Part shown: piece by piece, positions 34,574 through 41,950 of the stretch
How the letters are laid out: each line of letters begins with the position of its first letter
How positions within the stretch are numbered: the stretch's first letter is position 1
From: Streptomyces sp. NBC_01233
GTDB lineage: Bacteria > Actinomycetota > Actinomycetes > Streptomycetales > Streptomycetaceae
DNA: 64,000 bases
Direction: 5' to 3'
Assembly: GCF_035989305.1 (NCBI RefSeq)
Contig: NZ_CP108514.1
Coordinates: 5,684,501-5,748,500 of the forward strand
Program-made: the position numbers and the translations under genes
Notes under the pieces: model-generated
What the model was told of the DNA's origin: nothing
Database searches by the model: none
The model's input: only the letters and a program-made list of their open reading frames with translations

Positions 34574-35832
34574 GCGCCAGCACCGTTTCCACGAAGAAAG
34601 CGGCGCCCGCCACGGGCGGCCGCAAGAAGCTCACCCTGCCCTGGATCATGCTGATCGTCGCGGGTGGCCTCGCGCTGGTCTCCCTGGTCCGCCTGATCTC
34701 CGGGGCCAACGACCTGACCTCCGTCGGCCAGGTCTCCGGCGCCCTCTCGCTCGCCGTGCCGATCGGCCTCGCCGGCCTCGGCGGTCTGTGGGCCGAGCGC
34801 GCGGGCGTCGTCAACATCGGCCTCGAAGGCATGATGATCCTCGGTACCTGGTTCGGTGCCTGGGCCGGCTACCAGTGGGGCCCGTGGACCGGTGTGCTCG
34901 TCGGCATCGCCGGCGGCGCCGTCGGCGGCCTGCTGCACGCGATCATCACGGTCACCTTCAACGTCAACCACATCGTCTCCGGTGTGGCCATCAACATCCT
35001 CGCGCTGGGCTTCACCCAGTACCTGTCGAACTTCACGTTCGCCGAGGCCCCGGGCGGCTCCTCCAAGCAGTCCCCGCAGGTCGAACCGATCTACAAGGTC
35101 ACCGTTCCAGGGCTCTCCGACTGGATGTCCGACCTCCAGGGCAAGCACTGGTTCTTCATCTCCGACCTCGCCGGCGTCATCGGCGGCCTGGTCACCGAGA
35201 TCTCGCTGCTGACGATCGTCGCCCTGCTGCTGATCCCCGCCACCTGGTGGGTGCTGTGGCGCACCAGCTTCGGCCTGCGGCTGCGCTCCTGCGGTGAGAA
35301 CCCGATCGCCGCGGAGTCCCTGGGCGTCAACGTCTACAAGTACAAGTACATCGCCGTGATCGTCTCGGGCGCCCTCGCGGGCCTCGGCGGCGTGTACCTG
35401 TCCGAGGTCGCCAGCCCCATCTACCAGGAGGGCCAGACCGGCGGCCGCGGCTACATCGGTCTCGCCGCGATGATCTTCGGTAACTGGATGCCGGGCGGCA
35501 TGGCGCTGGGCGCGGGCCTGTTCGGCTTCATCGACAGCCTCAAGCTGCGCGGTGGCGCCGAGAACGTCCACGCGATGCTGCTGCTGATCGCGATCCTGCT
35601 GGCGCTGGTCTGCGCCTGGCAGCTCTACAAGAAGAAGCACATCCAGGCCGGCGTCTCGGCGGTCTTCGCCGCGCTGCTGTTCCTCTGGTACGCGACGACG
35701 GACTCGGTGCCGAGCCAGTTCGTGGACGCAGCCCCGTACCTGACGACGCTGCTGGTGCTCGCCCTGTCGGCGCAGCGCCTGCGGATGCCCAAGGCGGACG
35801 GCATGCCGTACCGCAAGGGCCAGGGCAAGTGA
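34570..35832 (+). CDS. nucleoside ABC transporter permease 2
   Basis: Second permease subunit, 420 residues. Landmarks: IGLAGLGGLWAERAGVVNIG then LEGMMILGTWFGAW, NHIVSGVAINILALGFTQYL, the ATPase-contacting TSFGLRLRSCGENPIAAESL and LGGVYLSEVASPIYQEGQTG. An extra C-terminal pair of helices and the basic tail end in KGQGK. GTG 34570 overlaps the previous stop; its own stop overlaps the GTG of cdd (35829-35832). The chain of overlaps shows that transport and deamination are made as one unit. Confidence 0.96.
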   Translation: MSASTVSTKKAAPATGGRKKLTLPWIMLIVAGGLALVSLVRLISGANDLTSVGQVSGALSLAVPIGLAGLGGLWAERAGVVNIGLEGMMILGTWFGAWAGYQWGPWTGVLVGIAGGAVGGLLHAIITVTFNVNHIVSGVAINILALGFTQYLSNFTFAEAPGGSSKQSPQVEPIYKVTVPGLSDWMSDLQGKHWFFISDLAGVIGGLVTEISLLTIVALLLIPATWWVLWRTSFGLRLRSCGENPIAAESLGVNVYKYKYIAVIVSGALAGLGGVYLSEVASPIYQEGQTGGRGYIGLAAMIFGNWMPGGMALGAGLFGFIDSLKLRGGAENVHAMLLLIAILLALVCAWQLYKKKHIQAGVSAVFAALLFLWYATTDSVPSQFVDAAPYLTTLLVLALSAQRLRMPKADGMPYRKGQGK

Positions 35833-36227
35833 CCCCGGCGCACGCCGTGGACTGGGAAGCCCTGCGGACGGCCGCCCGGGACGCGATGTCCCGGGCGTAC
35901 GCCCCGTACTCGGGCTTCTCCGTCGGGGTCGCCGCCCTCGTGGACGACGGCCGTACCGTCGTAGGCTGCAACGTGGAGAACGCGAGCTACGGACTCAGTC
36001 TGTGCGCCGAGTGCGGCCTGGTCTCCTCCCTCCAGGCCACCGGCGGTGGCCGCCTCACGCACTTCACGTGCGTCGACGGCCGGGGCGAGATCCTCGTGCC
36101 GTGCGGCCGCTGCCGCCAGCTGCTCTTCGAATTCGGCGGACCGGACCTGCTGGTGGAGACCCCGAAGGGGATCCTCCCGCTGGCGGAGATGCTGCCCCAG
36201 GCCTTCGGGCCCGACCACTTGAGATAG
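35829..36227 (+). CDS. cdd: cytidine deaminase
   Basis: Zinc enzyme deaminating cytidine and deoxycytidine to uridine and deoxyuridine. 132 residues, the homotetrameric short type. Catalytic and zinc motifs: CNVENASYGLSLCAECG (CAE with catalytic Glu) and PCGRCRQLLFEF. GTG 35829 overlaps the permease stop. A 14-bp perfect hairpin follows the stop, ahead of deoA. Physiologically it feeds imported cytidine nucleosides into the uridine/thymidine phosphorolysis route. Confidence 0.97.
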   Translation: MTPAHAVDWEALRTAARDAMSRAYAPYSGFSVGVAALVDDGRTVVGCNVENASYGLSLCAECGLVSSLQATGGGRLTHFTCVDGRGEILVPCGRCRQLLFEFGGPDLLVETPKGILPLAEMLPQAFGPDHLR

Positions 36228-36234
36228 CCGTGCA

Positions 36235-36268
36235 GACGGCCCTTCGCCTCCGGGGGCGAAGGGCCGTC
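36235..36268 (+). terminator. perfect 14-bp hairpin between cdd and deoA
   Basis: GACGGCCCTTCGCC (36235-36248), six-base loop, GGCGAAGGGCCGTC (36255-36268). It begins seven bases after the cdd stop and should end or attenuate the ABC-cdd transcript, making deoA at least partly independent. Confidence 0.8.
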
Positions 36269-36290
36269 GTACTTCCGCAAACCCCTCTCT

Positions 36291-36302
36291 CTATGCGCGT
36301 AG
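36291..36302. promoter_or_regulatory. nucleoside-regulon palindrome, variant (CTATGCGCGTAG)
   Basis: 11 of 12 positions match CTACGCGCGTAG. It ends 13 bases before the deoA ATG, overlapping the start of the GAAGGA ribosome-binding region. Confidence 0.68.
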
Positions 36303-36315
36303 AAGGAACCACCAC

Positions 36316-37593
36316 ATGGACGTCATCTCCGTCATCCGTACGAAGCGGGACCGAGGCGAGCTGAGCCCGGAGCAGATCGACTGGGTCATCGACGCGTACA
36401 CGCGCGGGGTCGTCGCCGACGAGCAGATGTCGGCCCTGGCGATGGCCATCCTGTTGAACGGCATGAACCGCACCGAGATCGCCCGCTGGACCGCGGCGAT
36501 GATCGCCTCCGGCGAGCGGATGAACTTCGACTCCCTCTCCCGCCCCACCGCCGACAAGCACTCCACCGGCGGCGTGGGCGACAAGATCACCCTGCCCTTG
36601 GCCCCGCTCGTCGCCGCCTGCGGCGCGGCCGTCCCGCAGCTCTCGGGCCGCGGTCTCGGCCACACCGGTGGCACCCTCGACAAGCTGGAGTCCATCCCCG
36701 GCTGGCGCGCGCTGCTGTCCAACGAGGAGATGCTGCACGTCCTCGACACCACGGGCGCCGTCATCTGTGCGGCCGGCGACGGCCTGGCCCCGGCGGACAA
36801 GAAGCTCTACGCGCTGCGTGACGTCACCGGCACCGTCGAGGCCATCCCGCTGATCGCCTCCTCGATCATGTCGAAGAAGATCGCCGAGGGCACCGGCTCG
36901 CTCGTCCTGGACGTGAAGGTCGGCAGCGGCGCCTTCATGAAGAACATCGAGGACGCCCGCGAGCTGGCCCGCACCATGGTGGGCCTCGGCACCGACTCGG
37001 GCGTCAAGACCGTCGCGCTCCTCACCGACATGTCCACGCCGCTGGGCCTGACGGCCGGCAACGCGCTGGAGGTCCGCGAGTCGGTCGAGGTGCTGGCCGG
37101 CGGCGGTCCCTCGGACGTCGTGGAGCTGACCATCGCGCTGGCCAAGGAGATGCTGGACGCCGCGGGCATCAAGGACGCCGACCCGGCGAAGGCCCTGGCC
37201 GACGGCTCCGCGATGGACCACTGGCGCCGGATGATCGCGGCCCAGGGCGGCGACCCGGACGCGACCCTGCCGGTGGCCCGCGAGCAGCACGTGGTCACCG
37301 CCCCGGCCTCGGGCGTCCTGACCCGCCTCGACGCGTACGGCGTCGGCGTCGCCGCCTGGCGCCTCGGCGCGGGCCGCGCCCGCAAGGAGGACCCGGTGCA
37401 GGCCGGCGCGGGCGTCGAGCTCCACGCGAAGCCGGGCGACACCGTCACGGCCGGCCAGCCGCTGATGACCCTGCACACGGACACCCCGGAGAAGTTCGAC
37501 TACGCCCTGTCCTCGCTGGAGGGCACGTACGACATCGCCCCGGCCGGCACGGCCTTCTCGGCCACGCCGATCGTCCTGGACCGCATCGCCTGA
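36316..37593 (+). CDS. deoA: thymidine phosphorylase
   Basis: Splits thymidine (and often deoxyuridine) with phosphate to base and deoxyribose 1-phosphate. 425 residues. Family signature SGRGLGHTGGTLDKLESIPG, the phosphate-binding DKHSTGGVGDK and the helical N-terminal domain (SPEQIDWVIDAYTRGVVADE) are all present; the C-terminal PYNP domain shows RKEDPVQAGAGVELHAKPGD. ATG 36316 with GAAGGA upstream. Followed by a hairpin terminator. Works with deoC, encoded about 18 kb away under the same palindrome. Confidence 0.98.
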   Translation: MDVISVIRTKRDRGELSPEQIDWVIDAYTRGVVADEQMSALAMAILLNGMNRTEIARWTAAMIASGERMNFDSLSRPTADKHSTGGVGDKITLPLAPLVAACGAAVPQLSGRGLGHTGGTLDKLESIPGWRALLSNEEMLHVLDTTGAVICAAGDGLAPADKKLYALRDVTGTVEAIPLIASSIMSKKIAEGTGSLVLDVKVGSGAFMKNIEDARELARTMVGLGTDSGVKTVALLTDMSTPLGLTAGNALEVRESVEVLAGGGPSDVVELTIALAKEMLDAAGIKDADPAKALADGSAMDHWRRMIAAQGGDPDATLPVAREQHVVTAPASGVLTRLDAYGVGVAAWRLGAGRARKEDPVQAGAGVELHAKPGDTVTAGQPLMTLHTDTPEKFDYALSSLEGTYDIAPAGTAFSATPIVLDRIA

Positions 37594-37614
37594 CCTGTAC
37601 TCACTCGTGCGGCT

Positions 37615-37648
37615 GAACGGGATCGGTGGACGCCCACCGGTCCCGTTC
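37615..37648 (+). terminator. hairpin terminator after deoA
   Basis: 15-bp stem with one mismatched pair (arms 37615-37629 and 37634-37648, loop ACGC), 21 bases after the deoA stop. Confidence 0.75.
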
Positions 37649-37689
37649 GTCATGCTGGGATCGGTGACGAACCGATTGAGGAGCACGCC

Positions 37690-38280
37690 ATGAGCGCACT
37701 CACCGTCCAGCACGAGCCGGTCAGCGGCGACAGCTGGGAGGGTCTCGTCCGCCTCTGGGAGGAGACGGACGCGCCGGAGGGCTGCAAGGTGGAGATCATC
37801 GAGGGGATCGTCACCGTGGCGCCACCGCCCGTCAACCACCACAACTACATCGCGGTCAAGGTCCAACGGGCCGTGATGTCGGTACTTCCGGACGCCTTGG
37901 AGGTCTATCAGACCCTCAACGTGGCGATCCCGTCCCGTGAGGGGCTCTACATCCCGGATCTGGTGGTCGTACCGGAAGAGGCGGTGCTCGAAGGGGGCGC
38001 ATTCGTCCCCGCCACCCTCGCGGAACTGGCGGTCGAGGTCACATCGAAGTCGAACGCCTCCAATGATCGTGTCGCCAAACTCGCGGGATACGCCCAGGCG
38101 GCGGTCCCGCTCTACCTGCTGATCGACGCCTTTGCCCCCGGCGGCCCCACCGTCACCTTGTACGGCGAGCCGAAGGGCGGGCTCTACCGGGTGCTCCAGG
38201 CGGGCAAGTTCGGCGAGACCTTCCACCTGCCGGCGCCCTTCGGCCTCAAGCTGGACACGTCCACCTTCCCGACTCCCTGA
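37690..38280 (+). CDS. Uma2 family putative endonuclease (DUF820)
   Basis: 196 residues with the PD-(D/E)XK-like Uma2 fold: YEGL-type start replaced by EGLVRLWEETDAPEGCKVEI, then IEGIVTVAPPP, YIPDLVVVPEEAV and the catalytic-region LAVEVTSKSNASNDRVAKLA then YAQAAVPLYLLIDAF. ATG 37690 with GAGGAG eight bases upstream. Such genes are multicopy in Streptomyces; biological role unknown. Confidence 0.9.
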   Translation: MSALTVQHEPVSGDSWEGLVRLWEETDAPEGCKVEIIEGIVTVAPPPVNHHNYIAVKVQRAVMSVLPDALEVYQTLNVAIPSREGLYIPDLVVVPEEAVLEGGAFVPATLAELAVEVTSKSNASNDRVAKLAGYAQAAVPLYLLIDAFAPGGPTVTLYGEPKGGLYRVLQAGKFGETFHLPAPFGLKLDTSTFPTP

Positions 38281-38331
38281 GCCGATCGCCCGGCGCCGAT
38301 GATTTCCGGGCGGCGGGGGAGTCACCCTCTC

Positions 38332-38673
38332 GTGACGATCAGACGACTCGTGCTGCCCGGACCCGGCCCGACCCGACGCGACACCGCGCGGCTGTGCGCC
38401 CGGCTGGCCCGGCTGTACGAGGGCGGGGCGACGGCGGTGGAGTGCGATGTCGGGGCCGTCACCGCGCCGGACCTGGCCGCGGTCGAGGTGCTGGCCCGGC
38501 TGCGGCTGACCGCCCGAGGCCACGGCGGGGACTTCACCGTGACCGGCGCGGGCCCCGCCCTACGCGTCCTGCTGGACCTCGTAGGACTCGTCGAGCTGCT
38601 CGGGGAGCCCGAAGAGCGGGAACCAGCGGGCGGTGTCCAGGAAGGCGTTGAGCCCGACGATCCTGCCCTCTGA
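38332..38673 (+). CDS. STAS-domain protein
   Basis: 113-residue protein with a STAS-like fold: VECDVGAVTAPDLAAVEVLA then RLRLTARGHGGDFTVTGAGP and ALRVLLDLVGLVELL, the usual strand-helix-strand order. The C-terminal 25 residues (EPEEREPAGGVQEGVEPDDP) lie antisense to the end of the sigma factor gene, a 114-base convergent overlap. GTG 38332. The conserved Ser/Thr of anti-sigma antagonists is replaced by Thr in TAPD. Possible regulatory role is inferred only. Confidence 0.68.
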   Translation: MTIRRLVLPGPGPTRRDTARLCARLARLYEGGATAVECDVGAVTAPDLAAVEVLARLRLTARGHGGDFTVTGAGPALRVLLDLVGLVELLGEPEEREPAGGVQEGVEPDDPAL

Positions 38674-39564
38674 TATCTCCAGGACCTGGAGCGCCCACGG
38701 GGTGTGGCCCTTCCCGTCGGCGGCCGGCCGGTACTGCCCGAAGGCGGGCATGCCGTTCGCCGTCGTCGGGACCAGCCGCGAGCCCTTGCAGCCGATGCCC
38801 TGGTTCAGGTGCCAGGCCGCGATGTCCTCGTGGCCGCGCAGCCACAGGTCGAACGGCGGCATCGACAGCACCGCGTCCTCGTGCAGCAGCGTGGTGAGCC
38901 GCGTGATGTCGTACGCCTCGAAGGCGGACAGGTACCGCTCCAGCAGCTTCGCCTGGTCCGGGTCCAGCGGGTCCGCCGGATCGCTGTCGCGGATGCCCTG
39001 CGAGGCCAGCGTGGCCCGCGCCCGCTGCAGCGCGCTGTTCACCGAGGCCACCGTGGTCTCCAGCAGCTGCGCGACCTCGTCGGCCTTCCAGGCCAGCACC
39101 TCGCGCAGGATCAGCACCGCCCGCTGCTTCGCCGGCAGGTGCTGCAGCGCCGCGACGAAGGCCAGCCGTACGGACTCCTTCGCCAGCGCCATCTCGGCCG
39201 GATCGGCGGTCTGCGGCAGCACCCGGCCGTCCGGGACCGGTTCCAGCCAGGTCACCTCGGGCCGTTCGTTGAGCACGGCGGAGGCCTGGTGCTGCGGGGC
39301 GGTCAGGTCCATCGGGCGGGCCCGCTTGTTCCCCGCGTTCAGCAGGTCCAGGCAGACGTTGGTGGCGATCCGGTACAACCACGACCGCAGCGAGGAGCGG
39401 CCCTCGAACTTCTCGTAGCTCCGCCAGGCGCGGACGTACGTGTCCTGCACGGCGTCCTCAGCGTCGAAGGAGGAGCCGAGCATCCGGTAGCAGTAGCCGG
39501 TGAGCTCGACCCGGTACCGGTCCATCGCCGCGTCGAGGTCCGTGCTGATGGCGAGGTCGCTCAT
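38560..39564 (-). CDS. ECF sigma factor with C-terminal SnoaL-like domain (SigG/SigJ type)
   Basis: 334 residues. Region 2: ELTGYCYRMLGSSFDAEDAV then QDTYVRAWRSYEKFEGRSSL and RSWLYRIATNVCLDLL; region 4: LQHLPAKQRAVLILREVLAW then KADEVAQLLETTVASVNSAL. The C-terminal about 140 residues (LLERYLSAFEAYDITRLTTL onward) form a SnoaL/NTF2-like domain that, in related factors, regulates activity in cis; such factors often lack a classical anti-sigma factor. ATG 39564. The 3' end overlaps the convergent STAS gene. Confidence 0.92.
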   Translation of the reverse strand: MSDLAISTDLDAAMDRYRVELTGYCYRMLGSSFDAEDAVQDTYVRAWRSYEKFEGRSSLRSWLYRIATNVCLDLLNAGNKRARPMDLTAPQHQASAVLNERPEVTWLEPVPDGRVLPQTADPAEMALAKESVRLAFVAALQHLPAKQRAVLILREVLAWKADEVAQLLETTVASVNSALQRARATLASQGIRDSDPADPLDPDQAKLLERYLSAFEAYDITRLTTLLHEDAVLSMPPFDLWLRGHEDIAAWHLNQGIGCKGSRLVPTTANGMPAFGQYRPAADGKGHTPWALQVLEISEGRIVGLNAFLDTARWFPLFGLPEQLDESYEVQQDA

Positions 39565-39618
39565 GTCCGTTCATCCCCCTGCTGGTTCGGCTACTCCCGA
39601 AACTATCGGAGGCCTCTG

Positions 39619-39672
39619 ACAACGGCAGCCGGAACGACAACGGCAGCCGGAACGACAACGGCAGCCGGAACC
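39619..39672. repeat. three tandem 18-bp repeats
   Basis: Unit ACAACGGCAGCCGGAACG occurs three times head to tail (39619-39636, 39637-39654, 39655-39672; last base of the third differs). Located upstream of the sigma factor gene, before the operators of the MFS gene. Confidence 0.85.
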
Positions 39673-39704
39673 GCTCGGGCGGCCCAGGTCTATCGACATC
39701 AAGT

Positions 39705-39720
39705 ATCTTGACGTCAAGAT
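39705..39720. promoter_or_regulatory. operator-like palindrome ATCTTGACGTCAAGAT
   Basis: Perfect 16-bp palindrome, first of two similar sites before the MFS transporter gene. The pattern with a GACGTC core resembles MarR-type operators. Confidence 0.72.
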
Positions 39721-39744
39721 TAAATTGATGCAGGCTTCCGCATG

Positions 39745-39762
39745 TATCTCGACGTCGAGATA
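39745..39762. promoter_or_regulatory. operator-like palindrome TATCTCGACGTCGAGATA
   Basis: Perfect 18-bp palindrome, centre 41 bases from the first site (about four helical turns). It ends 26 bases before ATG 39789, so a bound protein would block transcription of the MFS gene. Confidence 0.75.
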
Positions 39763-39788
39763 TATGGACGGTGGATGCGGGGGCTGGG

Positions 39789-41141
39789 ATGCGGCGCGGC
39801 GGGGAGATCCGGAAGGCACGGCGGGGGGAAGCCGGGCTGCTGGCGCAGTTGCGCCGGCCGCCGGGCGGCCGGGACGCACGGATCATGCTGCTCGCCCAGC
39901 TGCTGGACCGCGCGGGTACGGGTGTGTGGGCCGCGTCCTCCGTCCTGTACTTCACCTTCATCGTCGGCCTCGACGCCGGGCGGATCGGCCTGCTGCTCGG
40001 CGCGGCCGGAGTGGCGGGCATCGCCGGATCGCCGCTGGCCGGCCACCTCGCCGACCGCTTCCCGGTCCGCGCCCTGCTGATCGGCTGCCACCTGGTCCGC
40101 CTCGGGACTCTGTGTGCGCTGCTGGTCGTCAACGACTTCGCGGTGCTGCTGCCCGTCTTCGCCGTCACCCACCTGGGAGACCGCGCGGCCAAGACGCTGG
40201 AGATGCTCTTCGCCACCCGGGTCGCGGGCGAGCGGCGCGCCACCTACCAGGCGCTGTCGCGCAGTTCGGCCAACGCCGGCTACGCGCTCGGCGCCGGCCT
40301 CGCCGCCATCGGCCTCGCCGTCGGCACCCGGGGCGCCTACCAGGTGCTGATCCTGGCCAACGCACTGTCGTTCCTCGTGGCCGCGGCCCTCGTGTGGCGC
40401 ACCCGCGAGCCGTGCGGCCGCGGGCTCGTGGCCGCACCCCCCGGCGGCGGCGCGCCGGGCACGGCCGGGGGCGCCGCCCCGGACCCCGCGGCCGGTTCCG
40501 GGGAGAGCGCCTGGCGGGACCGCGGCTACCTCCGGTTCGTCCTCCTGGACATCCCGATGAACCTGGACGACTCGATCCTGGGCGTCGGCCTGCCGCTGTG
40601 GCTGGTCAGCCACACCACGGCGCCGCACGCCCTGATCCCCGCCTTCCTGGTCGTCAACACCGTGCTCGTGGTCGTCCTGCAGCTGCGCGTCTCGGCGAAG
40701 TTCCAGGGCGCCCGGGCCGCGACGCGCGCGGTCGCCCTCTACGGGGTGACGACGCTCGTGTGCTGCGTCCTGCTGGCCGCCGCGGCCGGCGGCGGGATCC
40801 TGCTCGCCTCGGCGGCCCTGCTCGCCGCGGCAGTGCTGGCCACCGCGGCGGAGCTGATGCGCTCGGTGAGCTCCTGGGAACTGGCGGTCTCCCTGGCGCC
40901 CCCGGAGGCGCGGGCCTCGTACCTCGGGGTCGCGGGCATGGCCCAGTCCGTCCAGAAGTCCGCCGGCCCGCTGCTGCTCACCGGCGCGGTCATGACGGCG
41001 GGCCCCGCGGGCTGGCTGGTCCTCGGGGCCGCGGTGGCCGGCCTGTCCCTCGTGCAACGGCGGGCCAGCCTGCGGCGGTTGGACGACCTGCGGGCGGCGG
41101 CGGGCGAGCGCGCCGCGGCGGAGCCCGCGTCCGCGCGGTGA
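39789..41141 (+). CDS. MFS transporter
   Basis: 450-residue major facilitator with about 12 hydrophobic segments; conserved loop GSPLAGHLADRFPVRALLIG between helices 2 and 3. A Gly/Ala/Pro-rich central loop separates the halves. ATG 39789 is preferred (G-rich sequence upstream); GTG 39771 is an in-frame alternative. Two perfect palindromes lie directly upstream, so it is probably derepressed by a ligand, perhaps its own export substrate. No regulator gene is adjacent. Confidence 0.88.
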   Translation: MRRGGEIRKARRGEAGLLAQLRRPPGGRDARIMLLAQLLDRAGTGVWAASSVLYFTFIVGLDAGRIGLLLGAAGVAGIAGSPLAGHLADRFPVRALLIGCHLVRLGTLCALLVVNDFAVLLPVFAVTHLGDRAAKTLEMLFATRVAGERRATYQALSRSSANAGYALGAGLAAIGLAVGTRGAYQVLILANALSFLVAAALVWRTREPCGRGLVAAPPGGGAPGTAGGAAPDPAAGSGESAWRDRGYLRFVLLDIPMNLDDSILGVGLPLWLVSHTTAPHALIPAFLVVNTVLVVVLQLRVSAKFQGARAATRAVALYGVTTLVCCVLLAAAAGGGILLASAALLAAAVLATAAELMRSVSSWELAVSLAPPEARASYLGVAGMAQSVQKSAGPLLLTGAVMTAGPAGWLVLGAAVAGLSLVQRRASLRRLDDLRAAAGERAAAEPASAR

Positions 41142-41145
41142 GGAA

Positions 41146-41859
41146 TCAGGTGCCGGGCTTGCGGCCGTACACGTAGACGTCCTCGCCCCTGCCCAGCAGG
41201 TTCCAGTACGTCTTGGCGTCGGCGGGCCGCATGTTCACGCAGCCGCCCGAACCGGGCGGGTTCCACATGCTCTTGGTGGTCGAGTGGAAGGCGATGCCGC
41301 CGTCGAAGAACTGCGCGTACGGCATCGAGACGTCGTACAGCGTCGACCAGTGGTCGATGCTGCGGTAGTAGATCTTCTTCAGGCCGGTCCGGGTCTCCGT
41401 GCCGTCCTTGCCGGTGCGGACCGGGACCGGCCCGTACTTCAGCGCCGCGCCGTCCTGGATCCAGCTGAGCTGCCGCGTCAGGTCGACGCAGGCGATCCGC
41501 CCCCGGTTCGTGGGGCAGTCGCCCGCCTTGTTCGGGGTGCTGCCCGCCGCCCGCTGGGCCAGCATCGTGCTCATCGTCTGCCAGGTCAGCGGCCCGGCGT
41601 ACCCCTGGGTCGGGGTGATCCCGTGGGTCGCCTGGAACGACCTGGTCGCCTTGCAGTCCGCCGCGGACTGCTTCCCGTCCACGGGCCGCCCCAGGAACTG
41701 CTCCACCTGCCGCTGGTACGGCCCGGTCGTGAGGTTGCAGGAGGCGGCCGCCTGCGCCGTCCCGCCTCCCGCGACCACCAGCGGCAGCGCCAGCGCCACC
41801 GCCCCGCCCAGTACCGTCGCCCGCCGCTTCACGCGCACGCGTGTCGTCAGCGTCCCCAT
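41146..41859 (-). CDS. secreted L,D-transpeptidase-like protein with altered catalytic motif
   Basis: 237 residues: signal peptide (RRATVLGGAVALALPLVVAG, cleavage after AQA), a peptidoglycan-binding-like region (QVEQFLGRPVDGKQSAADCK, GITPTQGYAGPLTWQ), then a YkuD domain (SWIQDGAALKYGPVPVRTGK, HWSTLYDVSMPYAQFFDGGI, AFHS). The active-site loop reads PPGSGGCVNMR: the nucleophile Cys and following residues are kept, but the usual His before Gly-Cys is Gly. Start ATG 41859 has GGGAGGA upstream. The second L,D-transpeptidase of the window; unlike the first it has no lipobox. Confidence 0.87.
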   Translation of the reverse strand: MGTLTTRVRVKRRATVLGGAVALALPLVVAGGGTAQAAASCNLTTGPYQRQVEQFLGRPVDGKQSAADCKATRSFQATHGITPTQGYAGPLTWQTMSTMLAQRAAGSTPNKAGDCPTNRGRIACVDLTRQLSWIQDGAALKYGPVPVRTGKDGTETRTGLKKIYYRSIDHWSTLYDVSMPYAQFFDGGIAFHSTTKSMWNPPGSGGCVNMRPADAKTYWNLLGRGEDVYVYGRKPGT

Positions 41860-41950
41860 CCGGTCCTCCCCTGTTCGCACGGCTTCCGTTCTCCGTGTTG
41901 AATGCCCGGAAAACATGCAGGGGTTGCCTCGTGCGGGAGCGTAGATTTCG

